Source: SIG440 sp045648175
Lineage (GTDB): Bacteria; Bacillota; Clostridia; Monoglobales; Monoglobaceae
Assembly (NCBI GenBank): GCA_045648175.1
Contig: JAZRNN010000064.1
Coordinates: forward strand, 1 to 19,215
DNA length: 19,215 nucleotides
Direction: 5' to 3'
Shown: positions 5,964-13,015 of the stretch, in pieces
Layout: each line of letters starts with the position of its first letter
How positions within the stretch are numbered: the first letter of the stretch is position 1
Position numbers and translations under genes: made by a program
Notes under the pieces: model-generated
Databases searched by the model: none
The model's input: only the letters and a program-made list of their open reading frames with translations
Told to the model about the DNA's origin: nothing

Positions 5964-6742
5964 AAATAGCATATATAGGTATAGATTTATTTTTTACCGC
6001 TCTTGAAAATCTTGAAAAGCTTGGCTGTGAAATCGGCGAAATCTTCACTTGCGAAACCGATAACATAACCGAATTTAACATTAAAATATGTAACTACGCA
6101 AAAAAACACAATATTCCCTGCAAAATGACCCGTATAACAACTGCTGATATCGAACGTTTAAAGAACGAAAGGTACGACTTTGCAATATGCGCAGGCTATT
6201 ATTTTAAAATTCCTGCCGATACGGGATTTCCCATTATCAACATCCATCCAAGTCTTCTGCCTGTTGGCCGTGGGTCGTGGCCTATGCCGCAGACCATCCT
6301 TAAAGGTATGAAAAAAAGCGGTGTAACCATCCATAAAATTGCCGAAGGTTTTGATACAGGTGATATCTTGTTGCAAAGAGAGTTCAATCTGACCGAGTGT
6401 GAAACCCTTGTCACCTTTATGGACAAGGTTTATGACCTTATTCCGCAGATGTTATTTGAGCTTTTGCAAAATTTTGACAAGCTTTATGTCAATGCTACAC
6501 CCCAGAGCGAGGGCGACTATTGGGTGGCTCCTACAGACGAGGATATGACAGTTACCCAAGATATGACAGTATACATGGCTGACCGAATCTTGCGTGCCTT
6601 TTTAGGATATGAATGTATATACAAGGGAAAGGAAAAAGTTTTCAAAATAATAGGAGGCAGAGCCCATAAGGGAACTGCCTCCGAAAAAGATAATACTCTA
6701 CCATTAAAGGACGGATATATTATTTATACCAAATCTATATAA
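5960..6742 (+). CDS. Stand-alone formyltransferase, Fmt/PurN-like fold
   Basis: Cytoplasmic enzyme of the 10-formyl-tetrahydrofolate-dependent formyltransferase superfamily, 260 aa. The catalytic triad is intact: Asn94 and His96 in INIHPSLLP and Asp135 in GFDTGDIL, around the folate-binding loop. GSWPMPQTILKG replaces the RGPAPIQ segment usual in methionyl-tRNA formyltransferase. The C-terminal third (about 187-260) may be a reduced Fmt-like C-terminal domain. It is shorter than true Fmt (about 310 aa) and lacks def/rsm neighbours, so a sugar-nucleotide, amino-sugar or other small-molecule acceptor is possible; the substrate is open. The start is TTG at 5960, 9 bp after AAAGGAG. The 3' end overlaps the convergent alarmone synthetase by 19 bp. 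Confidence 0.8.
   Translation: MKIAYIGIDLFFTALENLEKLGCEIGEIFTCETDNITEFNIKICNYAKKHNIPCKMTRITTADIERLKNERYDFAICAGYYFKIPADTGFPIINIHPSLLPVGRGSWPMPQTILKGMKKSGVTIHKIAEGFDTGDILLQREFNLTECETLVTFMDKVYDLIPQMLFELLQNFDKLYVNATPQSEGDYWVAPTDEDMTVTQDMTVYMADRILRAFLGYECIYKGKEKVFKIIGGRAHKGTASEKDNTLPLKDGYIIYTKSI
6653..6682 (-). terminator. Terminator candidate for the alarmone synthetase, inside a convergent gene
   Basis: Within the formyltransferase coding region GGAGGCAG (6653-6660) and CTGCCTCC (6675-6682) form an 8-bp stem, with a further CCC/GGG pairing inside the loop. Read on the minus strand it is followed by TATTATTTTG, seven T in ten, and lies about 40 bp past the stop of the synthetase. No other terminator is visible for that transcript. 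Confidence 0.5.
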
Positions 6743-7398
6743 TGTGCTATATCCTGCATCTCGCCATCGGTTGCAGCAATTACTTCGGCACATTTTTTCA
6801 GGCGTGCGGCAATCTCTACGGGATTAGGCACGTCCTTTTTGTATTTAACGTGATGTTCAAGGCTTGCCCAAAAATCCATCGCAATTGTGCGTATCTGAAC
6901 CTCCACCCTGACAGGTTGCTTTTTGTCCGAAAAGAAAACAGGAATTTCAATAATCATATGATAACTGCGGTAGCCGTTTTCTTTTGGTGATTTTATGTAG
7001 TCCTTTACGGCAATAAGCTTTATATCATCCTGACGGGTAAGCATATTGGCAACCGTATAAATATCATCAATAAACGAACATATCACTCTGACACCTGCCA
7101 CATCATTAAGATTTTCTGAAATTGATTCAAGTGTTATCGGGAGTTGTCGGCGCATCAGCTTTTCAGCAATGCTTTGCGGCTTTTTAATGCGGTATTTTAT
7201 GTTTTCAATAGGGTTACGTTTGTACCTTACCGACATCTCCTGACTGAGGACCTCAAGCTTTGTGGTAACCTCCTGAATTGCACATTGATAAATCATCATT
7301 AGTTCTTCAAACTTATGTGCATATTCGGCAAAAATCCTGCCTGTGTCCTCGGGGATATTCACTTGCGCTAAAAACGCTTTTTTAAGTTCTCGTTCCAT
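6724..7398 (-). CDS. Small alarmone synthetase (GTP pyrophosphokinase, RelQ/YjbM-like)
   Basis: Makes (p)ppGpp from ATP and GDP/GTP. 224 aa, close to YjbM (211 aa): only the synthetase domain is present, with no HD hydrolase and no TGS/ACT regulatory part. RelA/SpoT motifs are in order: KYRIKKPQSIAEKLMRR (about 69-85), NDVAGVRVICSFIDDIY (about 97-113), KDYIKSPKENGYRSYH (about 131-146) and VEVQIRTIAMDFWASLEHHVKYK (about 163-185) with the catalytic Glu-Val-Gln-Ile-Arg-Thr. An AAGGAAG site lies upstream. It begins 18 bp after the proA stop on the same strand and is probably co-transcribed with it. The 3' end overlaps the convergent formyltransferase gene. Whether it is the RelQ or RelP type cannot be settled by eye. 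Confidence 0.92.
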   Translation of the reverse strand: MERELKKAFLAQVNIPEDTGRIFAEYAHKFEELMMIYQCAIQEVTTKLEVLSQEMSVRYKRNPIENIKYRIKKPQSIAEKLMRRQLPITLESISENLNDVAGVRVICSFIDDIYTVANMLTRQDDIKLIAVKDYIKSPKENGYRSYHMIIEIPVFFSDKKQPVRVEVQIRTIAMDFWASLEHHVKYKKDVPNPVEIAARLKKCAEVIAATDGEMQDIAHYIDLV

Positions 7399-7416
7399 TA
7401 TTATTTACTTCCTTAG

Positions 7417-8661
7417 TTATCTTATTTGACCAGAGCCGCGAATAATGTATTTTGTTGTTGTCAGGGCTTTTAGTCCCATAGGTCCTCTTGCGTGGATTTT
7501 CTGGGTGCTGATGCCGATTTCTGCACCAAAACCAAATTCAAAGCCGTCAGTAAAGCGAGTTGATGCATTTACATACACCGCCGCCGCATCTATTGACTGC
7601 AAAAATTTTTGAGCATTTGCATCGTTTTGGGTAACTATCGCCTCGGAATGTTTGCTCCCGTATCTGTTGATATGTTGGATAGCTTCATCGACACCGCCAA
7701 CAACCTTTACACCAATCTTCAAATCAAGATATTCGGTGCCCCAGTCATCTTCTGTTGCAGGAGTTGCCTCAGGATAAATATCGCAAACCTCGTCATCGCC
7801 TATAATCTCAACCGACTTTTCAGCAAGAGCTTTCAGGATATTCGGCAAAAACTCCTTTGCCACCGATTTATGAACAAGCAGCTTTTCTTCTGCATTACAA
7901 ACCGAAGGACGTGATGTTTTAGCGTTGATTATAATTTTCTCAGCCATATCCAGTCTAGCACTTTCGTCTACATAAACGTGACAGTTGCCCGTGCCCGTTT
8001 CAATTGCAGGAACGGTCGCATTTTCAACAACGCTGCGGATAAGCCCTGCACCGCCACGCGGGATTATTACGTCAAGATAATCGTTTAATTTCATAAGCGC
8101 AAGCGCACTTTCACGGCTGGTATCCTCAACAAGATTTACACAGTCTGCAGGCAAACCTGCAGATTTAAGCGCATCACGAATAACCGCACAAATCGCCATG
8201 CTTGATGCGTGAGCTTCCTTACCGCAACGAAGTATACAGGCATTGCCCGACTTAATGCACAGTGCCGCCGCATCTGCGGTAACGTTTGGACGTGCCTCAT
8301 AGATTATCCCCACAACGCCAAGGGGAACACGAACCTCGCCAATATTCAAGCCGTTGGGACGGCTGAATTCATTCACCATCTCGCCGATTGGGTCAGGAAG
8401 GTCGGTAACCTGACGAATACCCTCTGCCATTGCGGCAATTCGGGCATCGTTTAACGTTAGTCTGTCAATAAGTCCCTCCGAAATTCCGTTTTTACGTGCA
8501 GACTCAATATCTTTTTGATTTTCCGCAAGAATATATAAAGATTTTTCCAAGAAAGCCTCTGCAATTTTATGCAAAGCGGCATTTTTCGCCTGTGTATCTG
8601 CTGTTGCAAGCACAGCTGCAGCCTCTTTTGCCGCCTGACCTTTTATTTTAAGTTCTTCCAC
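7417..8661 (-). CDS. proA: Glutamate-5-semialdehyde dehydrogenase (gamma-glutamyl phosphate reductase)
   Basis: Second step of proline synthesis: NADPH-dependent reduction of gamma-glutamyl phosphate to glutamate-5-semialdehyde. 414 aa, full length. Visible landmarks are RVPLGVVGIIYEARPNVT (111-128), the cofactor-binding PRGGAGLIRSV (201-211), ETGTGNCHVYVD and the catalytic Cys255 in RPSVCNAEEK; FGFGAEIGISTQKIHARGPMG near the end is the typical ProA C-terminal signature. Start is GTG at 8659-8661, 7 bp after GAGGTG. The kinase partner proB, often next door, is absent. It has its own promoter inside an inverted repeat and is followed after 18 bp by the alarmone synthetase. Confidence 0.96.
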   Translation of the reverse strand: MEELKIKGQAAKEAAAVLATADTQAKNAALHKIAEAFLEKSLYILAENQKDIESARKNGISEGLIDRLTLNDARIAAMAEGIRQVTDLPDPIGEMVNEFSRPNGLNIGEVRVPLGVVGIIYEARPNVTADAAALCIKSGNACILRCGKEAHASSMAICAVIRDALKSAGLPADCVNLVEDTSRESALALMKLNDYLDVIIPRGGAGLIRSVVENATVPAIETGTGNCHVYVDESARLDMAEKIIINAKTSRPSVCNAEEKLLVHKSVAKEFLPNILKALAEKSVEIIGDDEVCDIYPEATPATEDDWGTEYLDLKIGVKVVGGVDEAIQHINRYGSKHSEAIVTQNDANAQKFLQSIDAAAVYVNASTRFTDGFEFGFGAEIGISTQKIHARGPMGLKALTTTKYIIRGSGQIR

Positions 8662-8680
8662 TTAAATTCACCTCATAAAA

Positions 8681-8720
8681 AGTATACCACAGCCAATTTC
8701 AAAAATCAACGGCTGTGGTA
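8681..8720 (-). promoter_or_regulatory. proA promoter embedded in an inverted repeat
   Basis: On the minus strand TTGATT (8704-8709) and TATACT (8681-8686) at 17-bp spacing make a promoter about 20 bp from the proA GTG, giving a very short leader. A perfect 10-bp inverted repeat, TACCACAGCC (8685-8694) and GGCTGTGGTA (8711-8720), brackets it: one arm ends in the -10 box and the other abuts the -35. As RNA the same repeat could form a hairpin after the upstream LOG gene and so double as its terminator. Confidence 0.65.
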
Positions 8721-8754
8721 AATTGTTTAAATATTATTTAAATTAAATTCATAA

Positions 8755-9333
8755 TTACCCGATATGCTTCATTTCGTGAATATCAAAATCAGGGTCGGTG
8801 TAATTTTCGATATAGTCAAGCATAGCCGAAACATCGTCAAAGGTTTCATAAAGTTTCATTGACGCAGGCTTCATAAAATGAAGGTCGGCTGTGCGCTGCA
8901 TAAGCTCGTTAATTATATCATAATATCCCAAAGTATTAAGCACCGCAATTGCCTTGGGATGACGGTCAAGCTGTTTTAATGTAAGAATTTCAAAAAACTC
9001 TTCATATGTGCCTATGCCGCCGGGAGTCACAATAAAGGCATCGGCACGGTCTTCCATAATCTGCTTTCTCTCACGCATGGTTTCGGTATATATAAACTCG
9101 GTGCACTTGTCATAAAGAACTCCGTCTACCTGAAAGAAGGATGGCGCAACCCCGATAATCTCGCCTCCGCCACGGGTCATACCTCGCGCAACTGCTCCCA
9201 TAAGTCCGCAAGCACCACCGCCGTAAACAAGTGAATGTCCACGCTTTGCCATTTCCTCGCCCAGAAGCTCTCCTGCCTCTATGTATCTTTTGTCAATTGC
9301 ATCACTTGATGCACCGTAAATACAAATATTCAT
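8755..9333 (-). CDS. LOG family protein (nucleoside 5'-monophosphate phosphoribohydrolase type)
   Basis: Rossmann-fold protein of the LOG (LONELY GUY) family, 192 aa, the usual length. Characterised members cleave cytokinin riboside 5'-monophosphates, or more generally purine nucleoside monophosphates, to base and ribose 5-phosphate. The signature PGGIGTYEE is at 104-112, with MRERK at 86-90 and the glycine-rich YGGGACGLMG at 37-46. The bacterial role is mostly unknown; nucleotide salvage or turnover is the usual guess. It is divergent from the methionine-gamma-lyase-like operon with abutting promoters, and sits 93 bp before proA, with a hairpin and a new promoter between. No ribosome site could be clearer than TGGAGG before the ATG. 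Confidence 0.9.
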   Translation of the reverse strand: MNICIYGASSDAIDKRYIEAGELLGEEMAKRGHSLVYGGGACGLMGAVARGMTRGGGEIIGVAPSFFQVDGVLYDKCTEFIYTETMRERKQIMEDRADAFIVTPGGIGTYEEFFEILTLKQLDRHPKAIAVLNTLGYYDIINELMQRTADLHFMKPASMKLYETFDDVSAMLDYIENYTDPDFDIHEMKHIG

Positions 9334-9367
9334 AAAGTCAATACCTCCATTTCTTCATCATATGCTA

Positions 9368-9396
9368 AGTATATCATAATTGCAACAAAAAATCAA
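9368..9396 (-). promoter_or_regulatory. Promoter of the LOG gene
   Basis: On the minus strand TTGATT (9391-9396) and TATACT (9368-9373), 17-bp spacing. Its -35 box directly abuts that of the divergent promoter. Confidence 0.75.
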
Positions 9397-9425
9397 TTGA
9401 CTAATTGCCACAAATAGTGTATAAT
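9397..9425 (+). promoter_or_regulatory. Promoter of the methionine-gamma-lyase-like operon
   Basis: TTGACT (9397-9402) and TATAAT (9420-9425), 17-bp spacing. Because the -10 box lies beyond an in-frame upstream start at 9405, the promoter shows that translation must begin at the ATG at 9447. Confidence 0.85.
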
Positions 9426-9446
9426 TTTGCGTGGAGGCGTAAAAAA

Positions 9447-10751
9447 ATGGCAAATGACAACATTTATTCCAAATTAGGCATCTGTGACGAGGTTTATGAA
9501 TTCGGCGAAAGAATTCTTAAAACCCTTTCAGACAGATTTAATAATATAGACGAAACAGCAGAGTATAATCAACTTAAAGTCATTTCTGCGATGCAAAAAA
9601 ACCGCGTTGATGCGGCATGTTTTAATGAATCCACGGGCTACGGCTATGACGATGTAGGTCGTGATACTTTAGAGCAGGTTTATGCCGATTGTTTCAACTG
9701 CGAGGATGCACTTGTGCGTCCACAAATTACCTGCGGAACTCACGCACTTGCTTTGGCACTAAGTGCGAATCTGCGCCCGGGGGACGAACTGCTTTCACCT
9801 GTAGGCAAACCCTATGACACCTTGGAGGGTGTTATCGGAATCCGCCCGACAACAGGGTCGCTTGCAGAATACGGTGTTACCTACCGTCAGGTTGATTTGC
9901 TTCCCGATGGTGGCTTTGATTGGGACGGAATAAAAAACGCCATCAACGAAAAAACTCGCCTTGTTACAATCCAAAGGTCAAAAGGTTATCAGACCAGAAA
10001 GACCTTTTCGGTTGCTGAAATTGCAGAAATAATTAAATTTGTTAAAAATATAAAACCCGATGTTCTTTGTATGGTGGACAACTGCTACGGAGAATTTGTC
10101 GAAAGGACTGAGCCTCCAGACTTTGGTGCAGATATGATTGTTGGCTCTCTTATCAAAAACCTTGGCGGCGGACTTGCCCCCTCTGGCGGTTACATCTGCG
10201 GAACGCGCGATTGTATCGAGCGCTGTGGTTACCGCCTTACCGCACCCGGCCTTGGCAAAGAGGTCGGCACAAATATGGGTATGATGAGACAGTTCTATCA
10301 GGGGCTTTTTATGGCTCCCACCGTTGTTGCAGGTGCTCTTAAAGGGGCAATCTTTGCGGCAAATATTTACGAGAGATTGGGTTTCCGTGTTGTTCCCAAT
10401 GGGACAGAATCAAGACACGATATAATTCAGGCAGTTGAGCTTGGCAATGCAGAACGCGTTATTGCCTTCTGCAAGGGTATTCAGGCGGCAGCACCGGTTG
10501 ACAGCTATGTTACACCCGTTCCCGGCGATATGCCCGGCTATGAATCACAGGTTATTATGGCGGCAGGTGCATTTGTTCAGGGCTCGTCAATTGAGCTTAG
10601 TGCCGACGCACCCCTTAGAGATCCTTATGCGGTTTATTTTCAGGGCGGAATCACCTGGTATCACGCAAAGCTTGGAATATTAATGTCTGTTCAGAAAATG
10701 GTTGATGCCAATCTCCTTGATGTTGAAAAAATAATTTCTTTGGAGGTTTAA
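9447..10751 (+). CDS. Methionine gamma-lyase family PLP enzyme (YnbB / 'aluminum resistance' type)
   Basis: PLP-dependent fold-type I enzyme of the group annotated as methionine gamma-lyase family or aluminum resistance protein, 434 aa. Visible are the N-terminal GYGYDDVGRDTLEQVYA (64-80), the PLP-contacting CGTHALALAL (96-105), Asp211 in MVDNCYGEF for the pyridine nitrogen, and the likely PLP Lys237 in VGSLIKNLGGGLAPSGGYI. The physiological substrate of this group is not settled; gamma- or beta-elimination from a sulfur amino acid is the family-based guess. GGAGG sits 9 bp before the ATG at 9447; a start at 9405 falls inside the promoter and is excluded. The stop is 4 bp before the ATG of the EamA transporter, whose ribosome site lies in the last codons, so the two are coupled. 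Confidence 0.88.
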   Translation: MANDNIYSKLGICDEVYEFGERILKTLSDRFNNIDETAEYNQLKVISAMQKNRVDAACFNESTGYGYDDVGRDTLEQVYADCFNCEDALVRPQITCGTHALALALSANLRPGDELLSPVGKPYDTLEGVIGIRPTTGSLAEYGVTYRQVDLLPDGGFDWDGIKNAINEKTRLVTIQRSKGYQTRKTFSVAEIAEIIKFVKNIKPDVLCMVDNCYGEFVERTEPPDFGADMIVGSLIKNLGGGLAPSGGYICGTRDCIERCGYRLTAPGLGKEVGTNMGMMRQFYQGLFMAPTVVAGALKGAIFAANIYERLGFRVVPNGTESRHDIIQAVELGNAERVIAFCKGIQAAAPVDSYVTPVPGDMPGYESQVIMAAGAFVQGSSIELSADAPLRDPYAVYFQGGITWYHAKLGILMSVQKMVDANLLDVEKIISLEV

Positions 10752-10755
10752 AATT

Positions 10756-11697
10756 ATGTGGTTAGTTTTAGCAATTATAGCAATGCTCTGCTGGAGTGGT
10801 TCAGACTTTTTCAGCAAGCTGGGTTCAAAGCCCGCGGATAAATACAGTCATTGGAAAATGGTTATTGCCGTTGGCGTAGTTATGGGTATTCACGCATTCT
10901 ACGAAATCGCAACAGGCACTGCCATCACATTTATGGATATCATATACTATCTGCCTGCATCAGCAATGTACATACTTTCAATGATATTTGGATATATATC
11001 TCTTAGATACATTGAGCTTTCGGTATCATCACCCATCTGCAATTCATCGGGTGCGGTTGCGGCAATTTTGTGTCTGATTGTTCTTGGACAAACGGTTGAC
11101 GGTCTTTCAGCCATTGGTATTGTAATTGTATCTTTGGGCGTTGTATTTTTGGGAATTGCCGAATACACAGAAGACGACGAGGCAAAGGCTGCACGTCAGT
11201 TAAATGCAAACAGAAAATATACAAAAAGCGTCCTTGCAATACTTCTTCCTGTACTTTACTGTTTTATTGACGCATTAGGAACATTCTTTGACGCAGTAAT
11301 CCTTGAAGAAGGCAACACCTTTATGACAAGTGTATTCCACTATATGGACGAGGATGTTGCAAACGTTGCATATGAACTTACATTCTTGTTTATGGGTATT
11401 GTCGCAGCAATTTATGTATTTGTAATCAAAAAACAAAAGCTGTTAAGTGCAAAGGACGAGGCTCCCAAAGGTCTTGGTGCTATCTGTGAAACAGCAGGTC
11501 AGTTTGCATACATCTATGCACTTTCCGCAAATCCTGTTGGTGCAGCACCCGTTATCTGTGCTTATTGTGTTGTTTCAGCAATATGGAGTTCAATCTTCCT
11601 TAAAGAACGCCTTTCTTGGAAGCACTATGCATCACTTGTTGCAGTTATCGCAGGTATCATTATTATGGGCATAGCCGAAGGACTTGCTGAAATGTAA
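10756..11697 (+). CDS. EamA/DMT-family transporter
   Basis: Inner-membrane permease of the drug/metabolite transporter superfamily, 313 aa, with two homologous EamA halves and about ten hydrophobic segments. The first runs from residue 1 to about 17 and ends in the typical WSGSDFFSKLGSK. The first half ends near LGVVFLGIAEY (about 133-143), a charged loop follows (about 144-162), and the second half ends in VAVIAGIIIMGIAEGLAEM. The SIFLKERLSWKH stretch before the last helix is the usual EamA hallmark. GGAGG inside the last codons of the preceding gene serves as ribosome site. The pairing suggests export or uptake of a metabolite linked to the PLP enzyme, perhaps an amino acid; the cargo is inference. 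A strong terminator follows. Confidence 0.88.
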   Translation: MWLVLAIIAMLCWSGSDFFSKLGSKPADKYSHWKMVIAVGVVMGIHAFYEIATGTAITFMDIIYYLPASAMYILSMIFGYISLRYIELSVSSPICNSSGAVAAILCLIVLGQTVDGLSAIGIVIVSLGVVFLGIAEYTEDDEAKAARQLNANRKYTKSVLAILLPVLYCFIDALGTFFDAVILEEGNTFMTSVFHYMDEDVANVAYELTFLFMGIVAAIYVFVIKKQKLLSAKDEAPKGLGAICETAGQFAYIYALSANPVGAAPVICAYCVVSAIWSSIFLKERLSWKHYASLVAVIAGIIIMGIAEGLAEM

Positions 11698-11727
11698 GGC
11701 TGTTAAAATCGGCTGTAAAAAAGCAGT

Positions 11728-11763
11728 AAAACACCGTTGGGATAACCCAACGGTGTTTTTTGT
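11728..11763. terminator. Bidirectional terminator between eamA-type gene and hslO
   Basis: Perfect 11-bp stem ACACCGTTGGG (11731-11741) / CCCAACGGTGT (11746-11756) with loop ATAA. Plus strand: followed by six T and TGTTT. Minus strand: followed by TTTACTGCTTTTTT. It serves both convergent genes. Confidence 0.93.
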
Positions 11764-11775
11764 TTATATAAAAAT

Positions 11776-12660
11776 TTAATGTTTCGCCTTGTTTAGCATT
11801 TCTTCAAGTTGCGCTTTATCATAGGTATAGCCCTTGTTACAGAACTGACATACAATCTCAGCCTCTCCTTGCTCGTCAATTATATCCTGAATTTCCTTTT
11901 TGCCAAGGCTGATAATTGCTCGGCGCATCCGCTCGTCGCAACAGTCGCAGCGGTATGCCACTTCCTTTTCCTCAAGGATTTCAATTTCAAAATCCTTCAT
12001 TACCTTGCGGATAAGTGCCTCGTTTGACAAGCCTTCCTCCAACATTGCCGTGACACTTGATAGTTCCTCTGCCGCCTTTTCAAACTTTTTAAGGTTAAAC
12101 TCGTCACAGTCGGGCATAATCTGCACAATAAATCCGCCTGCTTGCTTAACAGAATAATCTCTGTCCACTAAAACGCCCAGTGCCACAAGACTTGGAACCT
12201 GCTCGGACTGCGCAAAATAAAAAGCAAGGTCATCACCAATTTCGCCCGTCTGGATAGGCACTTGCCCAACGTAAGGCTCACGCATATTCATATCCTTGAC
12301 AACGCTTAGATATCCTTCTCTGCCAATAGCGCCGCCAACATCAAGCTTGCCAAAAGCATTAAGCGGAAGCTCGGCTATGGGGTTTTCGATATAACCCTTG
12401 ACGTCACCCTCGGAACTTGCAACAGCAATAACTCTGCCCAAAGGTCCGTCGCCCTTCATCTGCAGTGTCAGGGAAGTATTTTTGTCCTTGAGCATTGCCC
12501 CCATAAGAGTTGCCCCGGTAAGCAGTCTGCCCAATGCCGCTGTACCCGTTGGCATAGTGCTGTGATAGTCTTTTGCCGACTGTACAATATTCTTTGAATT
12601 TACTGCATATATTCTTATAAGTTTGTTTTTTGTAACCGCAATGGTTAATTTGTCTGCCAT
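11776..12660 (-). CDS. hslO: Hsp33 redox-regulated chaperone
   Basis: Cytoplasmic holdase chaperone switched on by oxidative unfolding; in its reduced form four cysteines bind zinc. 294 aa, family length. The N-terminal substrate-binding domain shows GTAALGRLLTGATLMGAMLK (39-58) and the QMKGDGPLGRVIA strand (67-79). The C-terminal redox switch is complete: Cys238 and Cys240 in RCDCC and Cys271 and Cys274 in VCQFCNKGY. Start ATG at 12658-12660 is preceded by AAAGGAGAG. It lies 77 bp after the csp gene on the same strand with a hairpin between; no clear promoter of its own is visible, so read-through from csp is possible. For a presumed anaerobe this would be an oxidative-stress defence. Confidence 0.96.
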   Translation of the reverse strand: MADKLTIAVTKNKLIRIYAVNSKNIVQSAKDYHSTMPTGTAALGRLLTGATLMGAMLKDKNTSLTLQMKGDGPLGRVIAVASSEGDVKGYIENPIAELPLNAFGKLDVGGAIGREGYLSVVKDMNMREPYVGQVPIQTGEIGDDLAFYFAQSEQVPSLVALGVLVDRDYSVKQAGGFIVQIMPDCDEFNLKKFEKAAEELSSVTAMLEEGLSNEALIRKVMKDFEIEILEEKEVAYRCDCCDERMRRAIISLGKKEIQDIIDEQGEAEIVCQFCNKGYTYDKAQLEEMLNKAKH

Positions 12661-12682
12661 AATAACTCTCCTTTAAAGCAGA

Positions 12683-12714
12683 AAATCGGCTCAAAAGAGC
12701 CGATTTGTTTTTTT
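12683..12714. terminator. Hairpin between csp and hslO
   Basis: Perfect 10-bp stem AAATCGGCTC (12683-12692) / GAGCCGATTT (12697-12706), loop AAAA. The long T run follows on the plus strand, where no gene is being read; on the minus strand only TTTTCTGC follows. It probably ends the csp transcript partially, letting some transcription reach hslO. Confidence 0.7.
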
Positions 12715-12737
12715 GTTTATCGTATATGTTTTAAGGA

Positions 12738-12938
12738 TTACACGCGTGTAACGTTTGCCGCCTGCGGTCCCTTAGCTCCTTCTACAACTTCAAATTCAAC
12801 TTCTGCGCCTTCTTCCAAGGTCTTGTAGCCGTCCATGGCAATTGCTGAAAAATGAACAAATACGTCTGTTCCTTCTTCTGTTTCAATGAAGCCGAAGCCC
12901 TTTTCAGCATTAAACCATTTAACTTTACCTTTTTGCAT
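12738..12938 (-). CDS. csp: CspA-family cold-shock protein
   Basis: Single-stranded RNA/DNA-binding chaperone with one cold-shock (OB-fold) domain, 66 aa, the standard length. RNP1 is KGFGFIE and RNP2 is VFVHFSAI; MQKGKVKWFNAEKGF is the canonical N terminus. The ATG at 12936-12938 is used, 8 bp after GGAGG; an upstream in-frame TTG falls inside that ribosome site and is rejected. Its promoter lies in the 3' end of the upstream methyltransferase gene, giving a leader of about 40 nt, shorter than the long thermosensing leader of E. coli cspA. The last codons and stop form a 14-bp palindrome (12738-12751), probably a by-product of the codons used. Confidence 0.96.
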   Translation of the reverse strand: MQKGKVKWFNAEKGFGFIETEEGTDVFVHFSAIAMDGYKTLEEGAEVEFEVVEGAKGPQAANVTRV

Positions 12939-12986
12939 AAAATGTTCCTCCAATTCTTAGGTCAACTCTCTGTTGTCCACCGGATA

Positions 12987-13015
12987 AGTATATCATTTTT
13001 CCCATTTTATGTCAA
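12987..13015 (-). promoter_or_regulatory. csp promoter within the end of the methyltransferase gene
   Basis: On the minus strand TTGACA (13010-13015) and TATACT (12987-12992) at 17-bp spacing. The -35 box lies in the last codons of the methyltransferase gene and the -10 box directly follows its stop. Confidence 0.85.

Noticed and set aside
9405..9446. Upstream ATG for the PLP enzyme
   Set aside because: It lies between the -35 and -10 boxes, so it is not transcribed from that promoter; the ATG at 9447 has GGAGG.
12738..12751. 14-bp palindrome at the end of csp as a regulatory site
   Set aside because: It coincides with the codons for Thr-Arg-Val and the stop, so chance and coding explain it.
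12939..12953. TTG start giving five more residues to the cold-shock protein
   Set aside because: It falls within the ribosome site of the standard start and breaks the conserved N terminus.
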